From assembly GCF_028290025.1 (NCBI RefSeq), contig NZ_JAQGKQ010000021.1, positions 1-48,549 of the forward strand: a DNA stretch of 48,549 nt. Reading direction: 5' to 3'. Source of the DNA: Cypionkella sp. (GTDB lineage: Bacteria; Pseudomonadota; Alphaproteobacteria; Rhodobacterales; Rhodobacteraceae). Shown piece after piece: positions 17,196 to 27,233 of this stretch. Positions within the stretch are counted from its first letter, which is position 1, and the number at the start of each line of letters is the position of its first letter. The translations under genes and the position numbers were made by a program. The notes under the pieces are model-generated. The model was not told where the DNA came from. It searched no databases and worked only from the letters and a program-made list of their open reading frames with translations.

Positions 17196-18296
17196 TCAGG
17201 CGGGCATGTGGCCCGACAGCAGGGCGATCATATCAGAGCGGGTGATCAACCCGACGAGCGTGCGGCCGTCCAGGATCGGAACGGCTTGCTGGCTGCCATC
17301 GGCAAGCAGCGTGATCAGTTCTGCGAGGGGTGTGGCGGGCGTGGCGAAGCGCGTGTCAGGGTCGGCGAGCATCTGAGCGGTGAGGCTCGGGTCAGCGCGA
17401 CCCACGAGGGCTGCTTGCGAGACGAGGCCGCCGAAGCTGCCATCTGAGTTGCGAATCGGCAGGGTCTTAAAGCGATGGCTGCGAAAGTTTTCGGCGAGGT
17501 CGGGCAGGGGTGTTTCGGGGGCGACCTGGATCAGGTCGCGAGACATCATCTGTGCTGCGCTGGCGGGGCCAAGATTGCGGGCGTTGGCTTCGGTCTCGGC
17601 AGTTTCAATCAGCCGGGCGAGGTCTTCGACGCCAAGGTTGGAGCCAAGACGCAGGCGGGTCAGGGTGGCCGCGAGGACTTCAGGCGATGGAATGAAGCGG
17701 CGGTCAGGCGCGGGGTCTTTGGTGCCATGTTGCGGCGGCTCGGCGGTGAGGCGGAAAGGGTAGCGGCGGCCCGTGGCATGTGCCCAAGCGATGCCGAGGG
17801 CAATGAGGGCGATGCTGCCGCTCGCGACTGGGAGCAGGAGGTAGTGCAGACCGGGGAGGGAGTCGGGATGGGCGGAAAGCACGGTTGCGAGGGCGACGGC
17901 TCCGCCCGGTGGGTGCATGGCACGCAGGGCGGCCATGGCGAGGACGGCCAGCATGACCGCAAGGGCAGCCGTCGGCAGTTGGGGCAGGCTCGTGTGCAAG
18001 ATAAGGATGGCGGCGAGGGCAGAGGCGGTGTTGCCGATCACCGCCGACCACGGCTGCGCCATCGGGCTGTTTGGCACCGCGAAAATCAAGAAAGCCGAGG
18101 CTCCGAATGGGGCGATCAGCGCGGGATGCGCCATTAGGCTGGCGGTCGGGTTCAATAGCCAAAGGATTGCGGCGGTGAGTGTCAGGCCAAAGGCAGCTCC
18201 GGTGGCGGCGCGCAAAGCTTCGGTCGGCATTGGCGCGGGCATCGAGGGGCCGAGGCCGTGCAGGAGGTGTTTCAGGGCTGTGATCAGCTGGGCCAT
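17196..18296 (-). CDS. HPP family membrane protein with C-terminal CBS domain pair
   Basis: The predicted protein has 366 residues. The first half holds about four to five membrane segments and the family-defining motif MHPPGG. The second half (from about residue 235) contains two CBS modules, with LGPASAAQMMSRDLIQVAPE, KTLPIRNSDGSFGGLVSQAA, QQAVPILDGRTLVGLITRSD and a helical end. HPP proteins have been linked to nitrite or other small-solute transport in some organisms; CBS pairs usually sense adenosine nucleotides, so nucleotide-gated transport is a reasonable inference. The start overlaps the upstream unknown gene by 13 bases, and the GAF gene follows by 17 bases, giving a three-gene unit. 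Confidence 0.87.
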   Translation of the reverse strand: MAQLITALKHLLHGLGPSMPAPMPTEALRAATGAAFGLTLTAAILWLLNPTASLMAHPALIAPFGASAFLIFAVPNSPMAQPWSAVIGNTASALAAILILHTSLPQLPTAALAVMLAVLAMAALRAMHPPGGAVALATVLSAHPDSLPGLHYLLLPVASGSIALIALGIAWAHATGRRYPFRLTAEPPQHGTKDPAPDRRFIPSPEVLAATLTRLRLGSNLGVEDLARLIETAETEANARNLGPASAAQMMSRDLIQVAPETPLPDLAENFRSHRFKTLPIRNSDGSFGGLVSQAALVGRADPSLTAQMLADPDTRFATPATPLAELITLLADGSQQAVPILDGRTLVGLITRSDMIALLSGHMPA

Positions 18297-18622
18297 GTGG
18301 CGCTTGCGATCAAAGTGAGGCCGAGTTCGGGGGGTGGCAAGGTTAGCTGTTCGGTTTGCCAGAAGAACAGCCGGACATGCGCGGGGTCTTTTGGGGCATC
18401 TGTGTCCGCTAAGATTTGGTAGTGCATCTGGAAGCCTTCCAGCAGCAAACCTTCAGCGTAGAACGAGATTTCCTCGGCTTCGAGCAGGGCATCGGTGCCC
18501 GATTGCGGTTCCCATTCTTGGCCATTGGCCCAGATCACCTCTGCCTCCACGGCGGGGTGTTTGAGGCCGAGTTTGGTCAGCGGGGCGAGGAAGGTTTCGA
18601 TGGGAGAAAGCGGTTTGGGCAT
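18284..18622 (-). CDS. Small protein of unknown function in the HPP-CBS operon
   Basis: The predicted protein has 112 residues with no signal peptide or membrane segment. It is mixed alpha/beta and tryptophan-containing (AEVIWANGQEWEPQSGTDAL, HVRLFFWQTEQLTLPPPELG). The start at 18622 follows AGCAGG by 6 bases; an ATG at 18643 lacks a ribosome site, and further extension would run into the dispersed repeat. Its end overlaps the HPP-CBS start by 13 bases, so translation is probably coupled. The family is not recognised. Confidence 0.7.
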   Translation of the reverse strand: MPKPLSPIETFLAPLTKLGLKHPAVEAEVIWANGQEWEPQSGTDALLEAEEISFYAEGLLLEGFQMHYQILADTDAPKDPAHVRLFFWQTEQLTLPPPELGLTLIASATWPS

Positions 18623-18701
18623 GGGTGCCTGCTGTGGTTTCATTAGGGTTGAAGCAGGTGGGGCTGGCGAGGTCAAGGTTGGGCGTGGGGTTGAGGTGGA
18701 A

Positions 18702-18774
18702 CTGGGGGTTTCACACCCCCAGACCCCCGTGGGATATTTGAGCAGAGAGGATGACAATTTTAGATAAGTTTTAA
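18702..18774 (+). repeat. Dispersed palindrome/GGATATTT element, copy 3
   Basis: The hairpin arms CTGGGGG (18702-18708) and CCCCCAG (18716-18722) are followed by ACCCCCGTGGGATATTTGAG and CAGAGAGGATGACAATTTTA, then GATAAGTTTTA. It shares about 40 nearly identical bases with the copy at 4152-4221. It occupies the gap between the holA stop and the start of the next minus-strand gene. Confidence 0.75.
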
Positions 18775-18778
18775 GGGG

Positions 18779-19795
18779 TTAGCCGCGTTTCATCATGGCG
18801 AGCCGGATGAGCGCGCGTTCCATCACGGCCATCGCGGGGGCGCGGGAGGTGGAGCGGAGGGTGAGGTCGGTTTCGACCAGCAGGTTCAGCGCGGCTTCCA
18901 GGCGGAACATGCCCCAAGTGGAGGCTTGGCGCTGCATCGCGTCGCGGCGGGGGCCGAAGATGCGGGCTTTCATGATGCCGGCACCGATGCCGCCGGGGTC
19001 GGATGCCATGATGTGCAGGCTGCGGAAGTGTCGGAGTGCTCCAATGCAGAGGGTGACGGGCAGGATGCCTTGACCTTCAAGGCGACGCAGCAGCGGGCCG
19101 ATCAGGTTGGGTTTTTGATCAGCGGCGGCGGCAATCAGATCATCCACCTCGGCCTCTATCGTGGCGGGGGCGAGGGCGTGGATTTCTTCGGGGGTCAGCG
19201 GGGTCGGGTCGTTGAATTTGTAGAGCGCGATCTTTTCCAAGGTTTGGCGGAAATCGCCGGGGTCGAGGGCGCGGGCAAGGGTGGCGAGGTCGGCCATTGC
19301 GGCGGGGGCGAAGTTTTTCAGGCCAGCCTTGGCGAGTTCGGATTCGATTTCTTCGCGGGAAGGCGGCTCGTCGTAAAGGCCGATGCTGACGGCGTTCAGA
19401 TGCTTTTCGAAAAGCGTTTTCAGCGTGGATTTGCCGGTGAGATTGCCCGCCGTGACCACGATCTGCGCATCACCTGCGCGCCAGTCTTGCAGGGTGGCGG
19501 CGATGCTTGCTGTCAGGCCATCGGTGGCGTCTTCGAGAAACGCCACGCGGGGGCCGGGGAAGAAGCCGGCTTCACGGGTGGCATCGGTGAGCAGGCTGGG
19601 GGATTTGCGTAAGTCGCCCGCCTGGATACGGGTCAGCCGCATTTCAGCCTCGCCTTGCGGACCGATCAACGCGGCGACGGCCTCTTGGCGTTTCAGCGCC
19701 ACCCGCATGGTATCGGCACCGAAAATCAACAGCCCGGCGCGTTTGGGGTCGGGTTTGGCGCAATAACGGGAGGCTTCGATGCCGGCGAGTTTCAT
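18779..19795 (-). CDS. holA: DNA polymerase III delta subunit
   Basis: The delta subunit of the clamp loader opens the sliding clamp on primed DNA. The predicted protein has 338 residues, the usual family length. Recognisable parts are the N-terminal LIFGADTMRV segment, the FLEDATDGL and IVVTAGNLTGKSTLKTLFEK segments of the AAA+-like fold (no functional P-loop, as expected for delta), and a helical C-terminal collar domain with IGALRHFRSLHIM. The start at 19795 is well supported: its ATG overlaps the TGA of lptE as ATGA. The lptE-holA arrangement downstream of leuS is common in Alphaproteobacteria. Confidence 0.92.
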   Translation of the reverse strand: MKLAGIEASRYCAKPDPKRAGLLIFGADTMRVALKRQEAVAALIGPQGEAEMRLTRIQAGDLRKSPSLLTDATREAGFFPGPRVAFLEDATDGLTASIAATLQDWRAGDAQIVVTAGNLTGKSTLKTLFEKHLNAVSIGLYDEPPSREEIESELAKAGLKNFAPAAMADLATLARALDPGDFRQTLEKIALYKFNDPTPLTPEEIHALAPATIEAEVDDLIAAAADQKPNLIGPLLRRLEGQGILPVTLCIGALRHFRSLHIMASDPGGIGAGIMKARIFGPRRDAMQRQASTWGMFRLEAALNLLVETDLTLRSTSRAPAMAVMERALIRLAMMKRG

Positions 19796-20286
19796 TTGTT
19801 CCAAGTGCCAGAGGTTGCCAACAAGCGGGCGGTGATCTGGTCGGCGAGGATGCGCATCAGGCGGCGGGCGGCGTCTTCTTGGGCAGCGAGGCCCGCGACG
19901 GTGGAACCAGTGGCGGAGTAGGAGGTGAAGCTGTGGACTTGGCCGCCGGTCACGCGGGCATTGGTGGCTCGGTTCAGCAATGCCCAGTCGATTGTGCCGT
20001 TCAGATTGTAGCGGGTGATGGCGTTGTCGGGGGTGATGCCAACTCCGGTCGCGGTGGTTTTGATGCTGTAAGTCAGATCGAATCGCTCGGCGTTGGGGCG
20101 GCCCAAGCGTTCTTCCAGACGCTCGACCAGATCGAAGGCGTTCTTGTCGGAGGGGTCAGCCACGCGGATGCTGGTTTGGATGTTTTGCGCCGGGCCGCCG
20201 GGGCCATAGGCGGGTGTGAAGCCGCAGGCCGCGAGGGCCAGCGGTGTCAGCAGGAACAGGCGACGGCTAAGGCGGGTTGCAGTCAT
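19792..20286 (-). CDS. lptE: LPS-assembly lipoprotein LptE
   Basis: The predicted protein is a 164-residue lipoprotein that plugs and assists the LptD barrel in placing lipopolysaccharide in the outer leaflet. The N-terminus has a basic region, a hydrophobic core and the lipobox LALAAC, followed by GFTPAYGPGG, the typical opening of LptE/RlpB. The middle (LVERLEERLGRPNAERFDLT) and the C-terminal helix fit the family. AAAAGGTGA precedes the ATG. The stop overlaps the holA start, so the two are translationally coupled. leuS lies upstream, separated by a 102-base gap containing a long hairpin. Confidence 0.88.
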   Translation of the reverse strand: MTATRLSRRLFLLTPLALAACGFTPAYGPGGPAQNIQTSIRVADPSDKNAFDLVERLEERLGRPNAERFDLTYSIKTTATGVGITPDNAITRYNLNGTIDWALLNRATNARVTGGQVHSFTSYSATGSTVAGLAAQEDAARRLMRILADQITARLLATSGTWNK

Positions 20287-20308
20287 TCAAAATCACCTTT
20301 TGGATTGT

Positions 20309-20374
20309 GAAGTCGCGGTGTGAACCCGAAACAGCGATTTCATTACAACCGTGATCGGGTTCGCAGGCGACTTC
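20309..20374 (-). promoter_or_regulatory. Long imperfect hairpin between leuS and lptE
   Basis: The arms 20309-20329 and 20355-20374 pair through GAAGTCGC/GCGACTTC and GAACCCGA/TCGGGTTC, with a short internal mismatch and a 25-base loop. It fills most of the gap between leuS and lptE. No T-run is attached, so it is more likely an mRNA processing or stability element than a terminator. Confidence 0.6.
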
Positions 20375-20388
20375 AACGTAACGCCACT

Positions 20389-23025
<2,637 letters not shown>

Positions 23026-23130
23026 TATTGGCCCCTTGGTCAGTTCCTTGGCGCAATTACACCGCCAAGGGGGGCAAGGTCCAGAGTTAGCGCAAATCGC
23101 GACCGATTCGGTTTTGCTCTGACATAAGAC

Positions 23131-23158
23131 AGGCCCCAAAGCAGTGCCTTGGGGCCCC
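23131..23158 (-). terminator. Probable terminator of the VPLPA-CTERM gene
   Basis: GGCCCCAA (23132-23139) and TTGGGGCC (23149-23156) form a perfect 8-base stem. On the minus strand it lies just after the VPLPA-CTERM stop and is followed by CTGTCTT, a weak T-rich tail. Confidence 0.6.
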
Positions 23159-23183
23159 TAAGCTTTGCTACAGATCAGACTGG

Positions 23184-23939
23184 TTAAGTGCGTTTGCGCC
23201 GTTTGGTGGCAGCGAGTGCGCTTAGACCGGCCAAGATCAACCCGGCTGTTGCTGGCAGCGGCACTTCGGACGGAGGCAATGTGCCTTCCTCGATCAGCGC
23301 ATAACGTACCTCGCCGCCGAACACCAAGAATTCGCCAACGCCATTGCCCCAGAAAGATACCTTCTTGAACGAGTCGGAATCGTCAAAAGCAGCCACGAAA
23401 ATCTCGTTTACTATATTAAATGGTGAGGCTTGTGATGGGAAAAGCCCCTCGGTCAGATTAAGCGCAGAAGCGACATTGATAGGTGTGCCATTATCGAACG
23501 AGATGAAAAGGTCGGTGGTTGGAGCATTGCAGCAGGTCGCCCAATCGCCTACTTCGAAGCCTATAGAATTCAAAGCGTTGGCGAAAGTCAGGGTTACGCC
23601 GCTGGCGAAATAGTCGAGCGGATCGGTGCGCGGGTTTGCTCCGCCGCCGGCAGGGTTGATGTTGACAACCTCGCCCGACATGGTGCCGTAAAGCTCCGGA
23701 GAGAACGAACCTCCGTTGTTCCGCGTGATCTTATAGTCACCACGGTCGATCGATACACCTGGGGTCAGATTGGCCCATGTGTCGACATTCACCACGCCGT
23801 TTGCGGCGGCGACGGTTTGATTGAAGGTGTTGCGACCTTTCGCGATGCCATCAAAGATGGCAACAACGGTAGCACTTGCCGCTATTGCGGAGGCTAAGAA
23901 CAGGGCGGCAGCACCCGTGAGTGTTTTGATTGCTTTCAT
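23184..23939 (-). CDS. VPLPA-CTERM sorting-domain secreted protein
   Basis: The predicted protein has 251 residues. An N-terminal signal peptide (LFLASAIAASA) leads to a beta-rich domain with an internal CC pair (GDWATCCNAPTTDLFISFDN). The C-terminus has the exosortase-type tail: VPLPATAGLILAGLSALAAT followed by basic KRRKR. Such proteins are exported, recognised by an exosortase/archaeosortase-like enzyme and delivered to the cell surface or matrix, often together with exopolysaccharide genes. No exosortase is encoded in this window. The gene sits between leuS and DUF3576, which are often adjacent in relatives, so it may be a later insertion. The specific function is unknown. Confidence 0.88.
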   Translation of the reverse strand: MKAIKTLTGAAALFLASAIAASATVVAIFDGIAKGRNTFNQTVAAANGVVNVDTWANLTPGVSIDRGDYKITRNNGGSFSPELYGTMSGEVVNINPAGGGANPRTDPLDYFASGVTLTFANALNSIGFEVGDWATCCNAPTTDLFISFDNGTPINVASALNLTEGLFPSQASPFNIVNEIFVAAFDDSDSFKKVSFWGNGVGEFLVFGGEVRYALIEEGTLPPSEVPLPATAGLILAGLSALAATKRRKRT

Positions 23940-24201
23940 GTTTGACCCATAAATTAAATTGGCAGCGCGGAAAGTTGCAGCACTGGCATTTCACAATCGA
24001 AGACGGACTCTGCGATGAGAAAATAATTTAACCGTCTCCCGACACAATCATGCCGAAAATTTGACTAATTTGCAATAGTTGAGCCATGCGGACATGAGTC
24101 CGCAGCGTTCTAACGCACAGGTTGCATTGCGCAGTTCACTTCGCGTTTTGCGGGTTCGGCTGCAGGCAGATACCTGCGTAGCTATGTACCGGGAGGGCTG
24201 C

Positions 24202-24708
24202 TTAAAGCCCGCTGTCCTGAATGCGCAGCTGACGCGCCCGGGTCATAATCGCGTCTTCGACCGCGCGGATGGTTTCCGGTGAGACAGAGCTGCCACCGCT
24301 GCCCTGCATCGCAATCTTCAGGCTGCGCGCATCAAGCGCCGGATCTTGCACATAGATCGTCGCGCGCACCGAACGACCACCACCCGGAGGCGTTCCGTAG
24401 CCGGTGACGATAACGCCGGTGAACGGGTCCACCGATTCGATGGGCAGGAAGTTCAGCACATCAAGGCTGGCCTTCCAGAGATACTTGTTCACCTCAACCG
24501 TGGTGTTGGGATTGTCGGATTTGCGGAACAGCGCGCCGATGCCGGTCTGACGACCCTTGGCAACATCGCGGTTTTCGCGTGACAGCTGCGCCTGTACGTT
24601 GGGATCATAGGATCGGCTGCCCATCATCCCACAGGCGGAAGTCCAGGTTAAAAGCGCGGTCATCAAGCCGAAGTTCAGCGCTTTAAGTGCGAAAGGACGC
24701 AAGATCAT
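24202..24708 (-). CDS. DUF3576 family lipoprotein
   Basis: The predicted protein has 168 residues. A hydrophobic N-terminus ends in a lipobox-like TSAC, then GMMGSRSYDP. The body carries the DUF3576 pattern: IGALFRKSDNPNTTVEVNKY, LWKASLDVLNFLPIESVDPF, and GVIVTGYGTPPGG, ending in a helix (RAVEDAIMTRARQLRIQDSGL region). It probably anchors in the outer or inner membrane facing the periplasm. The start at 24708 follows GGGGAA by about 6 bases; a TTG at 24726 is in frame but falls before that site. The family is conserved near leuS/lptE in Alphaproteobacteria, suggesting an envelope role, but its function is not established. Confidence 0.88.
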   Translation of the reverse strand: MILRPFALKALNFGLMTALLTWTSACGMMGSRSYDPNVQAQLSRENRDVAKGRQTGIGALFRKSDNPNTTVEVNKYLWKASLDVLNFLPIESVDPFTGVIVTGYGTPPGGGRSVRATIYVQDPALDARSLKIAMQGSGGSSVSPETIRAVEDAIMTRARQLRIQDSGL

Positions 24709-24994
24709 CCGGTTTCCCCATTCCAACCTGTCGCTGTTTATACTGACAGCTTCGGGCGTGCCAAGGCTTTTCCCACCCGAGGCGACTTTACGGCGTCGCA
24801 GACGCTAAGATTGATGCGAAAACCGTGGGCTAGGTCGATAGCTGACTGTGGCAAGGGTGCATCACCGCTGCCGTGATTGCCCGGATTGGTGCGGCAGCCG
24901 TTGCAATCGAAGCCGTGGAAGAGGAAAACAGCGTCATACCTGCTTCAGGCTTGCTTGAGTATGGTCGCGTCATTGAGAAAAACGAGGAAACACG

Positions 24995-25942
24995 ATGAAA
25001 AAGATTCTTCTTTCCACAACCATGCTGGCTTTGTTTGCTGGCGCAGCTTCGGCTGAAGTTACTCTGAGCGGTACCGGCCGTTTCGGTCTGGACTATGCTG
25101 AAAACCGTGGCGGCGCTACGGAATTGAACGAAGTTCAACTGAACTACCGTTTGCGTATCAACGTTGACGCAAAGTTTGAAGCTGACAACGGCGTCACCTA
25201 CGGCGGTCGTATCCGTTTCCAAGACCGTAACGGCGATGGCGGCGCAGCTTTCAGCCCAGCAATGCTGTACGTTGAAGCAAGCGGCGTTCGTGTTGAAGTC
25301 GGTAACGCTAACACCGCTTTCGACTCGGTTGCTCTGATGTACAACCCAGAAATCGGTTTCCAAGAACGTTCGTTTGGTGACCCGCTGGGTTCTTACTACT
25401 CGTTTAACAGCGGCCCATACGGCTTCGGTGAAAACAACCGCGTTGGCATCTATGCTGCTTACTCGGTTTCGGGTGTAAACCTGAAAGCTTCGTTCATTCA
25501 ACCTGATCAGTCCGACACCGACAGCGGCCCAGCGGGCCAAGACGAAATGTCGATTGCTGCTGACTACCAAGCTGATCAATTCGCTGTCGCCGCTGCTTAC
25601 GTTAAAAACGGCCTCGGCATCGAAGACAACGACCAAACCTTCGTTGGTGTGGCTTACAAATTCAGCGACATCGCGTCCGTTGGTTTGAACTATAACGACA
25701 ACGGCGACACTTCCTCCGTTGGCGGTGGCGAAATCGGCTCGAGCTACACCTTGTATGGTAACTACACCATCAATGGTATCGGCTTGGCTGCATACGTTTC
25801 GGACCTGGACGTTGATGGTGCAGACACCGCTTACGGTCTCGGCGCTACCTACGACCTCGGCGGCGCGACCTTGGCTGGTGCCATCGAGTCGGGCTTCGAC
25901 GGCAACATGCGCGGCGATCTCGGCGTGCGTATGTCGTTCTGA
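24995..25942 (+). CDS. Rhodobacter-type outer-membrane porin
   Basis: The predicted protein has 315 residues with signal peptide MKKILLSTTMLALFAGAASA. The mature protein begins AEVTLSGTGRFGLDY and alternates beta strands and acidic loops through to the terminal phenylalanine (LGVRMSF) recognised by the BAM complex. It matches the general diffusion porin family (Porin_4 type) of Rhodobacter. Codon use differs from neighbours (GCT, GGT, CGT, GAA, CAA, GTT frequent), as expected of a very highly expressed gene. AGGAAACACG precedes the ATG. A strong terminator follows about 24 bases after the stop, so it is monocistronic. Confidence 0.94.
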   Translation: MKKILLSTTMLALFAGAASAEVTLSGTGRFGLDYAENRGGATELNEVQLNYRLRINVDAKFEADNGVTYGGRIRFQDRNGDGGAAFSPAMLYVEASGVRVEVGNANTAFDSVALMYNPEIGFQERSFGDPLGSYYSFNSGPYGFGENNRVGIYAAYSVSGVNLKASFIQPDQSDTDSGPAGQDEMSIAADYQADQFAVAAAYVKNGLGIEDNDQTFVGVAYKFSDIASVGLNYNDNGDTSSVGGGEIGSSYTLYGNYTINGIGLAAYVSDLDVDGADTAYGLGATYDLGGATLAGAIESGFDGNMRGDLGVRMSF

Positions 25943-25965
25943 TCTTACCGATCAAAACACTTTGG

Positions 25966-25993
25966 AAAGAGCGGGCCTTGTGCCCGCTCTTTT
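25966..25993 (+). terminator. Factor-independent terminator of the porin gene
   Basis: AAAGAGCGGG pairs with CCCGCTCTTT around a short loop, and the stem runs into a T-rich tail (TTTTCTTTT). The stem position and strong pairing fit an intrinsic terminator. Confidence 0.9.
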
Positions 25994-26057
25994 CTTTTGG
26001 AACATCCTGTGGCGAAGTGCCATGCAAAGCAGGCGGGCAGAATAGCGTGGGGATGCC

Positions 26058-26723
26058 ATGGCATTGCAGGCGATTTTAGCGCGGGTGCGCGCGGCAGAGG
26101 TTTCGGCTGGGCGGCCTTCGGGTTCGACCAAACTGATCGCGGTCAGCAAAGTGCAGCCGGATGCGCGGGTGCGTGACGTGCTGCTGGCTGGTCATCGGCT
26201 GTTCGGTGAGAATTATGTGCAGGAAGCGGCAGCGAAATGGCCGGGCTTTCGTGCCGAGTTTGACACCCCGCTTGATCCTGTCCAGGTGCATATGATCGGC
26301 CCGCTACAAACCAACAAAGCGAAGCAGGCGGTCGAGCTGTTCGACGCGATCCACACCCTAGACCGGCCATCCTTGGCGGAAAAGCTGGCGAAACTGGCGC
26401 AAGCGCGCGGGGTTTGTCCGCAATTGTTCGTGCAGGTCAACACCGGAAGCGAGCCGCAAAAGGCCGGAGTGTTGCCCGAAGCATTGGACGCTTTCATCAC
26501 CAACTGTCGCGCGATGGATTTGCCGCTGAATGGGTTGATGTGTATTCCGCCCGAAGCCGAGGATTCGTCGCCTCATTTTGCGTCGCTCGCCGATATGGCC
26601 GCGCGTAACGGCCTTAGCGGGTTGTCGATGGGGATGAGCGGCGATTTTGAGGCCGCGATTGCCGCCGGGGCCACGCATGTCCGGGTCGGCTCGGCTATTT
26701 TCGGCGCGCGGAGTTACGGCTGA
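26058..26723 (+). CDS. YggS family pyridoxal-phosphate homeostasis protein
   Basis: The predicted protein is a 221-residue single-domain alanine-racemase-fold protein that binds PLP and buffers vitamin B6 and amino-acid pools in the cytoplasm. The PLP lysine is K31 in KLIAVSK. Family motifs GENYVQE, HMIGPLQTNK, VQVNTGSEPQKAG, GLMCIPP and the phosphate-binding SMGMSGDFEAAI/GATHVRVGSAIFG are all present. GGGGA lies about 6 bases before the ATG. It stands between the porin and a convergent L,D-transpeptidase gene (9 bases between stops). No racemase activity should be expected. Confidence 0.95.
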   Translation: MALQAILARVRAAEVSAGRPSGSTKLIAVSKVQPDARVRDVLLAGHRLFGENYVQEAAAKWPGFRAEFDTPLDPVQVHMIGPLQTNKAKQAVELFDAIHTLDRPSLAEKLAKLAQARGVCPQLFVQVNTGSEPQKAGVLPEALDAFITNCRAMDLPLNGLMCIPPEAEDSSPHFASLADMAARNGLSGLSMGMSGDFEAAIAAGATHVRVGSAIFGARSYG

Positions 26724-26732
26724 TCAACGCAG

Positions 26733-27233
26733 CTACCGCACAATCAGACGGCTTTCGGGCGTCAAATGCTTGGCTATCCACAACAAATCTTTCCGCGCAA
26801 GCCCAATGCAGCCAGCCGTAGCATGGCTTGGGCTGCGCCATGTATGAATGAAAATGGCGGAGCCCAGACCCGGAACAGGGTCTTCCCAGTTCCAATCGGT
26901 GATCAGCACCAGATCATACTGCCGGTCAGCGCGGGTCAGCCGTTCGTGGCTGTGTGGATAGGGCGCGCGGACCATCTGGTTATAGTCGAAATCGTTGGGA
27001 TCGTCGGACCACAGATCACCGGGGCGGATCGGGCGCGCCCAATCGGGCAGGCCGCTGCGGGCTATGCGGTCAGGCCGGTAAAGCATCCCGACAATGCGAT
27101 GCGCACCCATCGGCGTGCCGCCATCGCCTTCGCGTTTATCATCCACAATGCCGCTGCGACCTAAGGTGCAGGGGAAGCGACGGTTCAAAAAACGCACGCC
27201 CATCGGGGTGACGATAAGATCGGTTGGTTTCAT
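26733..27233 (-). CDS. L,D-transpeptidase/YkuD domain protein
   Basis: The predicted protein has 166 residues and one YkuD-type domain. The catalytic cysteine motif HATAGCIGL (H137, C142) and the upstream HTWRSPS (H130) are clear. Such enzymes form 3-3 peptidoglycan cross-links or attach proteins to the wall. No signal peptide is apparent, which is unusual for an enzyme acting in the periplasm; several COG3786-type proteins share this, so the site of action is uncertain. The ATG overlaps the TGA of ribA as ATGA, indicating coupled translation and an unusual pairing of wall and riboflavin genes. Confidence 0.9.
   Translation of the reverse strand: MKPTDLIVTPMGVRFLNRRFPCTLGRSGIVDDKREGDGGTPMGAHRIVGMLYRPDRIARSGLPDWARPIRPGDLWSDDPNDFDYNQMVRAPYPHSHERLTRADRQYDLVLITDWNWEDPVPGLGSAIFIHTWRSPSHATAGCIGLARKDLLWIAKHLTPESRLIVR

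Noticed and set aside
24830..25636. 268-codon minus-strand open frame opposite the porin
   Set aside because: It is an artefact of the porin's biased codon use; no start signal or protein-like domain is seen.
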